From contig VLTN01000024.1 of NCBI GenBank assembly GCA_008330645.1, forward strand, positions 62,001 through 126,000: 64,000 bases of DNA. The letters run 5' to 3'. Position numbers and translations under genes: made by a program. This stretch comes from Cafeteria roenbergensis (taxonomy: Eukaryota > Sar > Bigyra > Bicosoecida > Cafeteriaceae). Under the pieces are notes generated by a model. It was not told where the DNA came from and ran no database searches. It saw only the letters and a program-made list of their open reading frames with translations. Below are positions 11,687-23,700 of the stretch, piece by piece (position 1 is the first letter of the stretch; each line of letters begins with the position of its first letter).

Positions 11687-12821
11687 CTACGAACCACCTT
11701 TTGGCCCGTGAGGTTGGCTGATCCTGTGCCACCACAGCGCGAGCAGTCGGCGGCGGTGCCAGCGCTGAATGCGATCGGCGTCGCGCAGGACCAGCAAGCA
11801 TTCCGGATAGTGGCACAGAGCCTCCACATCAGCGTCCTCCTGCAGTCGAAAGCCATATGAAACCAGCGGCAGAACACACTCCTCGGTGCAGCCCCCGCCC
11901 CCGGATGCATTTGGCAGTCCTCCCAACCCGTCACCGGTGAGGCCACTGGCGCCAGACGCACGCATTGGCGCCACTCAGCGCCAACCTCACTCCGTCTTCG
12001 TCCGCCAATGCAGCGCCTCGGCGGAGCAGCAGCTCCGCCACGTCAGCATGGCCGCGCATCGCTGCCCAGAGCAACGCTGTCCACCCGCCCTGCGAGGCAG
12101 CCACTTCGACACGCACACGATTCCCGTCGCAGCTTCCTCGCCCTGGCTGGGCTGCGGGGCGCCGCCCGTCAAGGAGTCGCCGCTCGCAGCCGCACCGTGC
12201 TCACCGTGTCTTTCGCCTCGAGGTCGGCGCCGCGGTCCAAGAGCAGCGCTGTCACAGCTTCGCTGCCGGACCTCACAGCCCAAGAGAGCGGTGTCCAGCC
12301 ACCCTGCGACCCACCGAGCGCTCAGTCACAGCGAGGCCGGGTCCGCGGCTGGTGAAGCAGAGCGGTGGCTCCAATGCCCGAAGGCCAGCGCCTTCTGGAG
12401 CAGCCGCTTGCCTCCCGGTCGCAAGGACGCAGCCCCGCAGCGGGGTGTACTGTCGTCCGCGCTCACGCTTCCCCGAGCCTCGATTTCGGCGCCTCTGTCC
12501 AGCAGCATGCGTGCCATCGCGATGTTTCCTCCCCTGCACGCCCACACGAGGGCTGTCCACGCGTTCTGCGCCGGGGGAGGGAACTTTGCCAAAACCAAGG
12601 AAGCTCACGAAATGTGCGTCAAACTGCCAACGCACTCCCGCTGCGGTTCGCGGCCGTGCCTGCGCTGCCGGGACGCGCAACCATCCGGGGCTTACCTTGT
12701 CGGCGCTCTCAATAGGCGTACCCGAGTCCAGGAGCTTTTCGGCCTCGGCCACGTCACCTAGTTTGACAGCTGCAAGCAAGGCCTTGGCCTTGACAGCGGC
12801 GCTCGCGTCGCCTGCGCTCAT
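11687..12821 (-). CDS. Small ankyrin-repeat protein
   Basis: Five minus-strand exons, 12821-12696, 12565-12467, 12303-12205, 12089-11991 and 11839-11687, all with phase-0 introns, give 191 residues. The first exon has 42 residues with a capping helix pair (ALLAAVKLGDVAEAEKLL). The next three are each exactly 99 bases and encode one 33-residue ankyrin repeat apiece, beginning NAWTALVWA, GGWTPLSWA and GGWTALLWA. The last exon gives 50 residues ending in a basic, Trp-rich tail (RIQRWHRRRLLALWW). Ankyrin stacks bind other proteins; no enzyme domain is present, so the partner is unknown. The start is the ATG directly upstream of the first helix. It shares a 197-base divergent promoter with the next gene. 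Confidence 0.85.
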
Positions 12822-13018
12822 GGCAGCAGGGTCGCAATCGCACAATGACGCGCGGTGCGGCTCGCGCGGTGTGGTCCCTCACTATTATGGGCTGCGCAAA
12901 TATACTCCGGCGACGACCCGCACTCTCGCGGCCAGCGCCAACTCCGAGGGTTGATTCAAGAGGCAGCGCCGACGAACCCGCCGGCGCATTGCAGCGCACC
13001 TCCACCAACCGTCGGGAA
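12822..13018. promoter_or_regulatory. Short divergent promoter with CAAATATA element
   Basis: Only 197 bases separate the start codons of the ankyrin gene and the E2/UFD1 fusion gene, so both promoters must lie here. The sequence GCGCAAATATACTC at 12894-12907 is AT-rich against a GC-rich background. It resembles elements at 24167, 37004 and 46099 in other 5' regions. Confidence 0.45.
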
Positions 13019-13975
13019 ATGGCAACTGCGGGCTGTGGGCTCGCAGACTCGGGAGCATGGGGCGATAGTGACGACGAGATTTCCGTGCATCTCGATCCGC
13101 CCGCGCCCCTCGGGATCGGCCTTACCGACCCTCCCGCTCACCGCATGGACGAGTCGTTGTTGTCCCCCTCGTCATTCTTTGCCAGGCGGGACGTTGTGCA
13201 GCCTTGCGGCTCGGGGAGCGCACCGGTGAGACAAGTCGGCCCGCACCAGCAAGCGCCCTGCTTCAGCCCCACACCACGCAGCGCGCCGTGCACACGCTGC
13301 AACATGACGCCCGATGCGTGCCGAGCAGTGTGCATGGGTGCTCAGCGCCCAAGACGGATGCGAGCAGACGCACTTGCCGGGAACTCGCACAGTGCCATCG
13401 CCAGCGCTGCCCTCTGCTCGCGGAACCATCGCAGACGCCCGTGTGGAACTCGTGGCTCCTCGGGACCGACGGCGAGGAGGCGCTCGCGCCCACCCCGCAC
13501 AAGCGCAAGGCCCTGACCAGGCGCTACGAGGCGGAGCTGCGCTCCTGGCACGAGGCCCACCGGGCGCAGGTGCGGGCCGCGCGGGCAGGCCGAGAAGCGC
13601 TCATTGCCCAGGGCAAGCCGGCCCCCCCGCCGGTGCCCGACGCCAGAGTGGAGGTGTCCGTCCGCGACAGGAACCCGGGCGAGTTTCGCCTGCGCATCGG
13701 CCACGCCGGGCACACGCTGGCGGTCCGGTATGCCCCCGGCTTCCGGGCCGGCCACGCGGGCCACCTCTGGATCGAGGCCCGTTCCCCCGCCATGGAGCCA
13801 GTGGCCGTGGCCACCAACCTCTTCGTGGCCCGCACCGGCTTCCCCAACTTGGCTGCCATGGTCGCCGGCTGCATGGATCGCCTCGTCGCCAGCTACTTCG
13901 AGCACCGGTCGGCAGAGCACACGGCGGAGCTGTTTAGGGCTCTCCACCACCAGAGCTCCGCGGCCCACGACAGCG

Positions 13976-14006
<31 letters not shown>

Positions 14007-17000
14007 GGAGTCTGAAGGCCGGCTGGCCCGGCCTGCCGCGCTGGCGAGCGCGTGGAGCTGCCCCGACGACGAGGGCGACGACGGCTCTGCCGAGGGCGGG
14101 GCGGGGACGGCGTCCACTCTGCTGCGAGCGGACTCCGCGGGGGCGGCCCACCCCCACGCGCGTCGCAAGGCCGGCGGACGGGGCATGACGGCTGCGTCCG
14201 CCTTCGCCGAGGTGTGGGGCGCAGTGCGCTGCAGCTCCACCCCCGCTGCTCAGCTTCGCGCCGTGCGAACGGTGCTCCGCGAGGAGCTCCGAGCTCTGCA
14301 GAGTCTCTCGTTGCATAGCTCTGCCCAGGCAGGGCAGGCTGCTGAGAGGGCGACGCAGGCCCAGCGCACGGAGGCCGACGCCGCCTCCTCGTTCGCGGCC
14401 GCCGCGGCAGCGGCCGGGTTCGTGAGCTCTGCCACGGAGGCGCTGGACCGGCAAAGGGAGGCGCGGAGCGGCGGCGCGGTGGTGCGAATCCGAGACGTGA
14501 GCCAGCTGTTCCGCTGGGAGCTGGAGCTTCTCTTCGGCGAGGAGGACGGCGACATGGGGCCCTCCCTGCGCCGGCACGCTGCCCGGCACGGCTCCTCGGG
14601 CGCCCTCCGCGTGGAGATCAAGTTTCCCGAGACGTTCCCGGCCGCCGCGCCGGTGGTGCGCGTGCTGGGCCCGGTGCTGGCGGACTTCACGGGCCGGGTC
14701 TCGCAAGGCGCGATCGCCACCTCGGTGCTCTACTCACCGGCAGCGGCGGGTGAGGGGGTGGACACCGCAGCGGCAGTGCTGGCGGCGGCCAAGGCGGTTA
14801 AGCGCCACCAGCGCCGGTTGCGCCAGAAGCAGGGCTCCGCGGCGGCAGGCTCTGCTACTGAAGGCTCCGCGGCAGCAGCAGGCTCCGCGGCAGCAGCAGG
14901 CTCTGCGGCGGCTGATTCTGCCGGCGTGCCGGCAGCCGCAGCTGGAGCGGCCGCCCCGGCAGCCGGCTTCGTCTCCAAGTCTGGAGGCCCTGCCAGCGCC
15001 GCAGCCGCCTCCGGCGCAGGGAGCGACCCCGAGGCGGAGTGGTCCCCCGTGGTGGTGCCGCTGCTGCTGCGGCTGCGCGAGACGCTGATGAGCGCGGGCG
15101 CCGCAGTGAACGAGGACGTGGGCTGCGACTACGCCGCTGATGCCTTCGAGGCGGTGCACAAGCGCCTGCTCCAGGCCTCGAGGCGGCCGTCGGCGGGCGC
15201 GCCGCGGGACTACAGCGAGAGCCTGAGCGCCTGGTCCATCAGCTGCGCGGTTTCGCAGCTGGGGCTGGAGGTCCGCGTGCCAGACGAGTTTCACTCCGGG
15301 AACAAGCTTCTCCTGCCGACTGCCATCGACATCGTGTCGGGGGGGGGATCGCGCGTGCTTGAGGTGGTTCCGCAGGACGCTGCGTTGGACTTGCCCGCGT
15401 TGGGCACCCCGTGCGGCTTTCACTCCAGCATCGCGCCCAAAGGAATGGTCGTGTTCCCCGACCACCTGCACCGCTCCATGATGCTTCAGGAGGGATCCCA
15501 GGTGCTCGTGCGCACGGTAGAGCTCCCCAAGGTGTCCCGAATCGAGCTCAAGCCGCACCGCGCGGCCTGGCGCGATGAGTGCCCCATTCCCTTTCAGCCG
15601 TTCCTGCGCACCGCCATCCAGCGCTGGGCATGCTTCTCCGCCGGAGAGGTGATCACTCTGCGCGTGTCCAAGGCGGACTTTGAATCCCGGCCGGACTACG
15701 CCATCCACCACCAGGCGAGCCCCGACTTCTCGGCTGTCTTCACCGTGCAGAACATCGCCCCCGACGTGCCCGCCGCAAAGATCTGGACCGCCTTTGCCGC
15801 GGACATCAAGTACAGCTTCGCCCCGGCGCTCGACGACCCCGAGGGCACAGGCGGCGCACCGGGCGCCATCGGCTCCTCCGGGGCGGGCGGGGCGGCTGGG
15901 AAGGGAACACAGCTGGACTGGGCGGCATCCGCGTGCTCGGGCTACGGCAGCAGCCCCTTTGCATCGCTGACCGCGACGCCAGCGAGCGCGGTAGCCGCTG
16001 CGCCCGCGGCGCTGACCAGCGCGGACGCCACCGTTCGCCGCCTGTCACTGGGGCACGTGGATTCCGACGGCACGCTCCACGACGAGCCCCCCTCCGCGCA
16101 CGCCGACGCCGACGCTGTCATATCAGTCTCCGTCGCGCTGCAGAGCCCCGCTGCCGTCGCTGCGCGCCTGCGGGCTGTGGGAGGAGACGACGCCACGGTC
16201 TCAGCATCAGTGGCCGCTCTGCTGGCAGCGCCGCTGCCGTCGAGCCTGAGCTTCACGGCCCACCCGTCCGCGCCCGTGTCGTCGCTGTACGCACTCGCCG
16301 CCCGCCACGGCGCCCTCCCGGGGGAGGCAGCGTCGCTGCCGCCGCCCGCGCCGGCGGCCAAGCTGCCCTCTGGCGCCGCCACACCGCCGGCAGCCGGAGC
16401 GGAAGTACCAGGAGCCAGCGACGAGGCAGAACCGGCCAGTATCTTTGCGGCCGCAGCGGCAGCTGCAGCGCCGCCCACGCCCATGTCGCGGGCGACGCCG
16501 CCTGCCGCCACGGGGCCGGGCCACGCAGGGGCGGCCCTGCCGGTGGGAGTGGCCGGGCTGCTTCCTCGCTGGTCGCTGGTGGCCCTGCCGGCGCGCGGCA
16601 CGGCTCTGGAGGCCGCAGGCGGAGTCCTGGGGGAGGCGGCTTGCAAGGGCTCTGCCAGCACCGCAGTGTCGATTTCGCTTGTGCAGAGCTTCGAGGACGA
16701 CGTGGAGCGCGCGGCGTCCGGGGCCCTGGCAGCTGGCTCACCCGGGGCTGCGCTGGCCGGGCCAGCGTCGGGTTCGGCGGAGCGCGGAGTCGTCGGCGTT
16801 GCAGAGTCCGTGATCGCGATCGGCGTGGTGCCGCTGCTCGGGGGCGCCACCGCGTCGGGCGACCGCCGAACCGTCGGGATCACGCTGCCTGTCGGGGCCT
16901 CGTGCGCTGACCTGCATGCCAGAGTGCGAAGCGCTGCCCCTGCGCCAGCCGACGTGCCGACCCTGCTGGGGACGGTGCCCAGCGCCAGGTGCTGCACGCT

Positions 17001-17715
17001 GTCTGTCTACAGGCCGGCGGCTGGGTCGCCGCCTGAGTCAGGAGCCGGCGGCGCGGCTGCGGCCGCGGGGGCAGGAACCGCAGTCGCGACTCCTCTGGTC
17101 AGGCGGCGCCGCGAGAGCAACACCCTTCCGTTCGACTCGGCAACGTTCGTTCCGGACGATGCGACGGTGACGCTCGAGTCGCTGGGGTTCCGCCCGGGCT
17201 CGCCGGGCCTGGTGGCGCAGTTCGTGGCTCCGGTGACGGCTTGCGCTGTGAGGGCGCGTGAGGCGCTCGAGCAGCGCGCCAACATGGCGTGGCTGTGCCA
17301 GGTCTGTGGCAGCGAAGTGGAGGCGTTTGGGGTCGAATGCGAAAACTGCGGCGCCCCCCGGGACGACCCCGATGCGCTGGCGCTTGCCAGGCGGTCGCAA
17401 GCGCTGCAGGCCAAGGCGCAGGCGGGGCTCGGACAGGGGCCGGGCGGGGAGCTTGACGCCGTGTTCGGCACGCCGCCGAGTGGCTGCAGGCACGCGCCGC
17501 CGCAGCAGGGACGCCCACGGCCGTCGTGTGCTGCGCAGCCCGCAGACGAGGCCATCGTGACGTATTTCGTGGGGGGTCAGCGGCTGGGCCTGTCGGAGCA
17601 GAACGACTGCGGCTGGCTGCGACGCCTGGCCTGTCACAACGCGACAACCGCTGCTGAAATGGAGGAGTTCTCGCCCGAGTTTGTGCTCGCGAACCTCGAG
17701 GCGCCCGCGATGTAG
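13019..17715 (+). CDS. Fusion protein: UBE2Q-like fold without catalytic Cys, UFD1-like domain, RanBP2 zinc finger
   Basis: Two exons, 13019-13225 and 13435-17715 (phase-0 intron), give 1495 residues. Residues ~421-651 resemble the UBE2Q-type ubiquitin-conjugating fold: FRWELELLF, then IKFPETFP, VVRVLGPVL, and a later EWSP helix. The usual GA[IL]C active-site motif reads GAIAT (~494-498), so the catalytic Cys is absent. An Ala/Gly/Ser insert of ~70 residues (~530-600, with an 18-base repeat at 14863-14914) splits the fold. Residues ~665-865 resemble the UFD1 N-terminal fold (NKLLLPT, CGFHSSI, FPDHLHRSMMLQEGSQV, FLRTAIQRWACFSAGEVITL), which in UFD1 binds ubiquitin and p97. Residues ~1352-1382 are a RanBP2 zinc finger, WLCQVC...CENCGAP, often a ubiquitin binder. 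The rest is disordered, with a poly-Asp run near ~250. A role as a ubiquitin-reading adaptor is an inference. Confidence 0.75.
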
Positions 17716-18014
17716 ACCAGCGTGGCCGCTGCTGTGTGCGACGGTGTTTTCCTGAAACGCGAACCTGTGCCCGTCTGCCAGCCGCCGCGCGGCTCGACCG
17801 CTCCCGACGCTCACGCGCTGGCCGCGCAGGCGCAGTGCTCGCGAGCCAGACACATCCTCGCAGGCGCTCGCAGCCAAGGCCCTCCGGTCGGGCCAGATGG
17901 GTAGGCTAGGCCTGTGCTTGTTGTACCGAGAGTCGTGGTTCAGAGTCATTTCCAAATGCGACCCAGGCAAACGAGCGAGTGGCGCCGTGGCAGCCCGGCC
18001 GGCCACAGGCAGCG

Positions 18015-18584
18015 ATGGGCGGCAGCGCCTCGCAGGCCGCAGTCCCCGCGGCCGAGCGTGCAGCAGCAGTGGATGCCATGTACGCACGCTACACGGACCG
18101 CCATGAGGCCAAGTTCGGCGTGCGCTGGCCTGACGTGTGCGCTGCGGACGCGCTCGAGCTGCTGCGCGCCACCCCGCTGCCTGCCAAGGACGAGGCGGAC
18201 CCAGATGCCGCTACGCGGGCACGCCCTATCTTCGTGGACTGCCGCACGGCGCCGGAAGTGTCTGTCAGCAAAATTCCGGGCGCGATGACCGAAAGCGAGT
18301 ATCGCGCCTTGCTGCAGGCAGCTGACCGCGGCAAGCACGAGGACCGCCGCGTGGTGGCCTACTGCACAGTGGGCTACAGGTCAGGAAAGTTTGTGGTGGC
18401 CGAGCGGGCCCGGCGCCCCGGCGCGGACGTTGTCAATCTGGCGGGCTCGCTGCTTTCCTGGACTCACGCTGGCGGCCCGCTGGTCGACAGCGAGGGCCGG
18501 CCCACCGCAAGACTTCACGTGTTCGCATCCAAGTGGGCGCTCGCGCCCGAGGGCATTGAGATGGTCACGTTCCCGCTTCTGTAA
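18015..18584 (+). CDS. Rhodanese-domain protein, possibly N-myristoylated
   Basis: A single exon gives 189 residues. The rhodanese fold is shown by IFVDCRTAPEVSVSKIPGA (~75-93) and the active-site loop YCTVGYRSGKF, whose Cys is the expected persulfide carrier; a C-terminal segment LAGSLLSWTHAGGPLV follows, as in single-domain rhodaneses. The chosen ATG gives MGGSAS, which fits the N-myristoylation pattern (Gly2, Ser6); the more upstream in-frame start is a GTG and less likely. A sulfurtransferase role is plausible, but the substrate is unknown. The gene follows the E2/UFD1 fusion gene on the same strand after 299 bases. Confidence 0.85.
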   Translation: MGGSASQAAVPAAERAAAVDAMYARYTDRHEAKFGVRWPDVCAADALELLRATPLPAKDEADPDAATRARPIFVDCRTAPEVSVSKIPGAMTESEYRALLQAADRGKHEDRRVVAYCTVGYRSGKFVVAERARRPGADVVNLAGSLLSWTHAGGPLVDSEGRPTARLHVFASKWALAPEGIEMVTFPLL

Positions 18585-18793
18585 CGACTGTCGGCGGGTG
18601 GCGCGCTGCAAGTTGGCGAGTGTTATAGGCGCCCAAGACGCGAGTGTCGAGCTAATTTTTCGGCTGCCGGTCACGCTCCCGGTTTGGGGCCCCTTTGCGC
18701 CACGCGCCGACCAAACCCAGCCCGCCTGCGCGCACTCCATACGACGGACGTGTGCGGACTCGCGCACGCCTCGCGCACCGACGGCGTGAGACC

Positions 18794-20380
18794 TCAGCGT
18801 GCTCGCGATCTGCTGAGCCGAGCTCGAAACTCGTCGCGAGCCGCCGTCACAGCGGCGGCGGGGATGGCTGGACCAATCCACGGGTGCAGCGCCAGCATCG
18901 GCGACGAGGGGCGGTCCGCGGGGCTCGGAGCGAGAAGGGCCTCGATCAGCGAGCGGAGCGCAATGTCGACCCGAGTCGTTCCAGTCACAGGAAGGCCTCT
19001 CCCGGCCTGAGTCTGCCAGAACATGGCCCAGTCGCCCTGCATGGCGGCTTTGCGCGAGACACATCCCATGCCGGCACCTTCCGCGTGGAGGTCATCGAGG
19101 CGCAAGTCCTCAAAGGGCAACACGCCGTACAAGCAGCGGAACAGCAGCACCCCGATCGCCCAGATGTCACACTTGGCCGCGTTGATGGCACTGCACCTGC
19201 CCGTGCGAAGGTCTGCTACTTCGGGCGCGAGGTACGCGGGCGTCCCACCCGGAAGGCTGCTGACGACGATGGGCCAGTGCTCCAAAGCAGCTGGTGACGC
19301 CCCTCGAGCCACAGACGACGCCCCGTGCCCAGCGCCCGACGACACATTGCTCGCAGTGTCGCAGCCCGCCCCTGCCCCAGATGCGGCAGCATCGCCGGAA
19401 TCATCTCGCGTGCGCTTGCTCCGCGAGAGGGGGCCGCTGCCCGCTGCACTGGCCCGCCTCTCAAGCGGCGCGAGGGCTGAGGAGTGCGCTGCAGGAGGGG
19501 TCCTGCGCCTGAGCACGGACACGTGGAAGTTTTGAAGCCGCACCTCGGCCCAGCGGTCACTGATGCCGATGTTTTCGGGACGGATATCCATGTGGGCCAC
19601 ACCGACCTTGTGGCAGTCCACCACCGCTGCTGCAAGCTCCTGCAGCAAAACAAGGGCTTGAGACAGTGTAAGCGGCCCCTCCGCCAGCACATCAGCGAGC
19701 GAGGCTCCGCAAACCTCTTCGTCCACGAACGTGATGTCCTCTTCAACGCCAGTCTCGGCTGCAGGGCAGACCGTCGCCCTGAAGGCGCGCCAGCGGCCAA
19801 CGAACCTTGGGTGACCACAGCTAGAGAAAGTCCTCGCCACAAGCCTGGTGCGAACGTTGGCGTCCTGCGGTTCAGGGCTTTGTGGGCAACGCAAGGAGAT
19901 GGAAGACCACTCTGAGACACATGCCACAAACCCGCGCCGCAGCTTCGGCCATTGCAAAACCCGGCCTCTCGACCCGCACACGCCCATCGCTCACTCTCGC
20001 ACGAGGCTCAAAGGACCACGCACGGCGTCGAAGTCCCATCGCTGGGGCTTCCAGTCTCCAAACCTGCGTCGTGCGACGGCTTCGTCAACGTTGACCTGAT
20101 CGCTGGCAATGAGCTACACTCGCTAGCTCCCTGGCGGTTTGGCACACCCCACCTGTTTGCGCTGCGACGCCCTTCCCCTCGCCACCCGTCGATGAGCACC
20201 TTGCACTAGGCTGGCTCAACTGTGCCGCCCCATGACACTCACTGTGCGATCCCCATCCGTGCGCTCGATCCAGCCGCTCGCCGAGACTCGCCTCACGTCC
20301 TGCCCTTGGGACTTTTTGGCCTTGAAGAGAACATGGAACTGGCGCCCTGGGACGAAAACAGCCGAACTCGTGGCAGCCAT
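18794..20380 (-). CDS. Probable pseudokinase (protein-kinase-like)
   Basis: Three minus-strand exons, 20380-20243, 20063-19995 and 19864-18794, with phase-0 introns, give 425 residues. The C-lobe is clear: a catalytic-loop-like HMDIRPEN, LAPEVADL for the APE motif, and CDIWAIGVLLF of helix F. The metal-binding DFG is replaced by QNFH, and I see no glycine loop or VAIK lysine in the short N-lobe. An inserted Ser/Ala-rich stretch lies between the DFG position and APE. This suggests a pseudokinase that acts as a scaffold or an allosteric partner. Exons 1 and 2 are less certain than exon 3; they were chosen because donor, acceptor and phase all agree. The gene converges on the rhodanese gene with 209 bases between stop codons. 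Confidence 0.65.
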
Positions 20381-20721
20381 GGTGTGCTCAGGCAGCGGAG
20401 TGCGGTGCTGGATGACTGGAATCGCTGGGGAGTGTTGGTGACTGCAAGTGGCTCTGTCGCGAAATCGCGCAGCCCTGCTGAGCCAGCGCCACAAGTGGAG
20501 CTAAGGGCATCAGCAGCATGCCGCGAAGGACTGCGCCGCGTGCCACTGCAGTGGAACTGAGTTTGGGAGGCGAGCGGCGTGTGGCAGAGTGTGCCAAGCG
20601 GCACGGCGGCGCCCGCGTGCTTTTTCGCGCGCGAAGCTCAGCTACGACCAGCGTGCTTGGTTGCGCCGCCCGCTCGCAAGCAAGCAGCCCGCCCGGTTTT
20701 CGCCGCCACCCAGCTCGGCAG
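20381..20721. other. Intergenic region between two minus-strand genes
   Basis: 341 bases separating the start of the pseudokinase gene from the stop of the glycosyltransferase gene, both on the minus strand. No RNA gene, repeat or clear motif is visible. Confidence 0.45.
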
Positions 20722-23700
20722 TCACTTCAGCGCGGCGGCGCAGCGGCGCGAGCACGCGAGGTGATCTGCCTCGTCGCTTCCACGTCGCTCGGCCGACGGC
20801 CAAGCGCTGCCTGCAAGTCCAACGCCAAGCCGCTGCGCGACGGAGTCGACTGCCCGGGCAAGGCCAGGGCACTGCGCAAGGCACGCAAAGAGGCGGAGCT
20901 GCCGTGCGGCAGCAGCTTCGGCCGAGTGCTGGTTGTCAGCCAGCAGCTTTGCCGAGGCCACCAGCCGGTCAACCCGCTCGCGGTGTTTCGTCAACTGGTC
21001 GGCAAGCAGGCGCGCGGCTGCGCCAAGCTGGTCTGGGTGGGGAAGGAGCATCGCGGTCAGACCCTCGGCCAGCACGTCCGATGTTCCGGCGCCTCCCCAG
21101 GAGGCCACCGGCACCTCGGCCCGCATCGCCTCCACAGTTGCGAGACCAAACGTTTCGAAGTGCGGCAGCCCAGGGAAGAGCAGCACTGTGCGCGCGCGGG
21201 AGAGCTCGGCCCACATCTCGTCCCCTGCCATCTGCCCCCGAAACGAAACGCGAAGTCTGGCGTTCCCATCGCTGTCGAACCTGCTGCGCCTCTGCAGCGA
21301 AGCCGCGAGCGAGCGGAGCCCGCTCATCAGCGCCCCGTCCCCGAAGAAATCGATTCCCACCGCACACTGCTCGTGGGGGGCGGTCGCCAGCGCGTCTGCC
21401 ACGGCCGCCGCCAGCCGCAGCGCCAGCCCGGGGGCCTTTTCTGGAGACAGGCGGCCCACGAAAGCGAGCGAGACGCACTCAGTCTTGGGCGCGTGCCGTG
21501 GGGGGGGGCGGGATGACCACGGAGCCCGGGCGGCCGCCCGGCTCGCAGGCCGTCCTTCGGGGGCCTCGGCACTTTCTTGCTTCGCCTCGCCGCTGCGCGA
21601 AGCGTTGACCCCGGTGTCATCGGCGCGACGCAAGGGTTTGAGCCGCGGTGCCCCCAGGGGAACGGTCACCACAGGCACAGCGCCGTCCACCTGGCCACCC
21701 GGAGAGCACCACCCGAATCGCTCCGAGCCCCGCCAGGACGCGGGCTTCGCGGAGGCTTCCCGGGCGCGCTCCTGTGGCCCCTGGCTCGGAAACAACGCCC
21801 AACGGGCCGGAAGCAGCCCGTCACTGGACATCCTCCCCGCTTCCTGGTTGCCTAGCACGTCCAGAGGCACTGCGTGCGCTGCCAGCTGGCCAGCTGAGAG
21901 CCCCGCCCAGCCCACGGCCGTCCTGCCTGCGCGGCACACAGCTGCCCCGCCAGCCACAAGCTCCACCGCCAGCACGTCCCGAGCGAACGTGGACGGCGCA
22001 GTGATGACGCTGGCGGCCCCTGCAGCGGCTTCGGCCTGCATGCCTGCGTGGAGCGACGCTGCCTGGAGGACCACCGCCTGTGCACCCGCCGCTGTGGCCA
22101 GGGCCGGCCCCACCAGGTCCTGGATGCCGCCGTGCAGCGACCCGACCACCACTCCGCACCCACGCAGCGACGCGACAACTCCAGCGACGCCGCGCACCAG
22201 CCAGCCGACGTACGCGCGGAGCGGTGCCGAGTCGCCCCTCGCTGCAGAGCTGCAGATCTGCAGCCGGGTGCGACCCCCCCGAGCAGTGCCGTTGGTGCGG
22301 CACAGCCCGGCCGCCAGCACCTCAACCAGTTGGTCGGCGCTGAGGGACGCCACCCCGTCCGCATCCGCGTTTGTCAGGACCCGGCCGCGATGGCGCGACG
22401 ACGCCAACCCCTCCCATGACTCATCCCCTGGGTCCTGGTCCGCCGACGCTGAGCGCGTCGTCGTCGACTGGCCCGCGTGCGGACTCCCGTGGCGCCCGCG
22501 CGGTTCCATCCGCTCGCGCGCTGCCAGCCACTCGCCGACCAGTGGGGCGACCCCCGACATGTGCGCTGGCAGCGCGGCCCCCAGCTCTGCCAGCCCCGAC
22601 GCCGGCACTCCCAGGAACGACGAGCCTGCCTGACGGCCGCCCGCGTGGCTGCCAGCGAGCCCCGCCAGCGACTCGGGCACGTTTGTCCATGAGTCCTGGA
22701 CATCCGCCCCCGCCGCATGGAACAGCGACCGGACGGCGCTCGCGTCCCCTTGCCCAGCAGCAGCCGCGCCAGACGAACCGCCGCCGGCAGAGGCCCCGCG
22801 TGCCGTTGGCGCCCTTGCGGAACCGCTGCTTGCGGCGGCGCGACTGGCGTCGCCGGGCCCTTCGCTGATGGAGACCACGCGCACGCGCCGTGCCGCCGGC
22901 GGAGGCGGCGGCGGAGGCGGCAGGGCGCGCTCGCCGCGGCCGTCTCTGCCGGCGCCGTGGCCAGCTGCAGGGCTGCTCCCAGCGCTGGGTGCGCTCGTGG
23001 AGCCGCGCCCCATCGTCGCGTTGCGTTCTGCTCCGCTGGCAGCCGCGTTTGCCGCTGCTGCCGCCGAAAGCTCCGCTACAAGGCCCGCAAGCGCGGTGAC
23101 CATCCCATCCAGGCTATTCAGCTGCGTGAGAATGCAGAGGCGGGGTTCCGCTTCCCCGCGTGCGGACCATCGGTCCCGCTCCGGGTCGCCTGCTGGCGCC
23201 GGCGCCGCTCGGCGCGGAGACTGGAGGCCTGGCGGCGAGGCTGCAACAGGCCTGATGGCCGCTTCGAGAATGGCCGTGCGGTGGCGCTTCGCAAAGCCCC
23301 GTGCCGCTGCGGTGTGAGCCGGCTGGAATCCGGCAAGCGCACTCCAGTCCGCTGCGGCGGGAGCGGCTGGTCCGGCGGGAGGCACGAACCCAGCGGCGGC
23401 CGCGGTTGCGGGTGCTTGCGGGGGAAGGTCGGGAGCCGGAATGACATCAATCAGCCGTGTTGTTTGCGCGGCGATGCTCCACAGACCGGCGCCCACGCGG
23501 CCGCGCAGCTCCGGCGGGGCGGGGATTTCGGCGTCGCTGGCGCCACCGGCTGGAGGCGGGGCCGCGACAGGCGCCCAAGGCCCCGCGCCAAAGCACCACA
23601 CGCGGGCTGTGATTCGCGCTGTCCCAAAGAACAGTGCCAGCGACGCCAAGTGCCTGTGCCGGCTCAAGCGGCTGCTGTCGGAGTCACTGCTTTCTCGCAC

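Noticed and set aside
9982-11961. 659-codon minus-strand frame
   Set aside because: It is antisense to the last XPD exon and runs into the ankyrin 3' end without any motif.
17898-17990. Possible tRNA with a GGTTCAGAGTC box near 17938
   Set aside because: The B-box is imperfect and no acceptor stem or A-box can be paired at the right distance.
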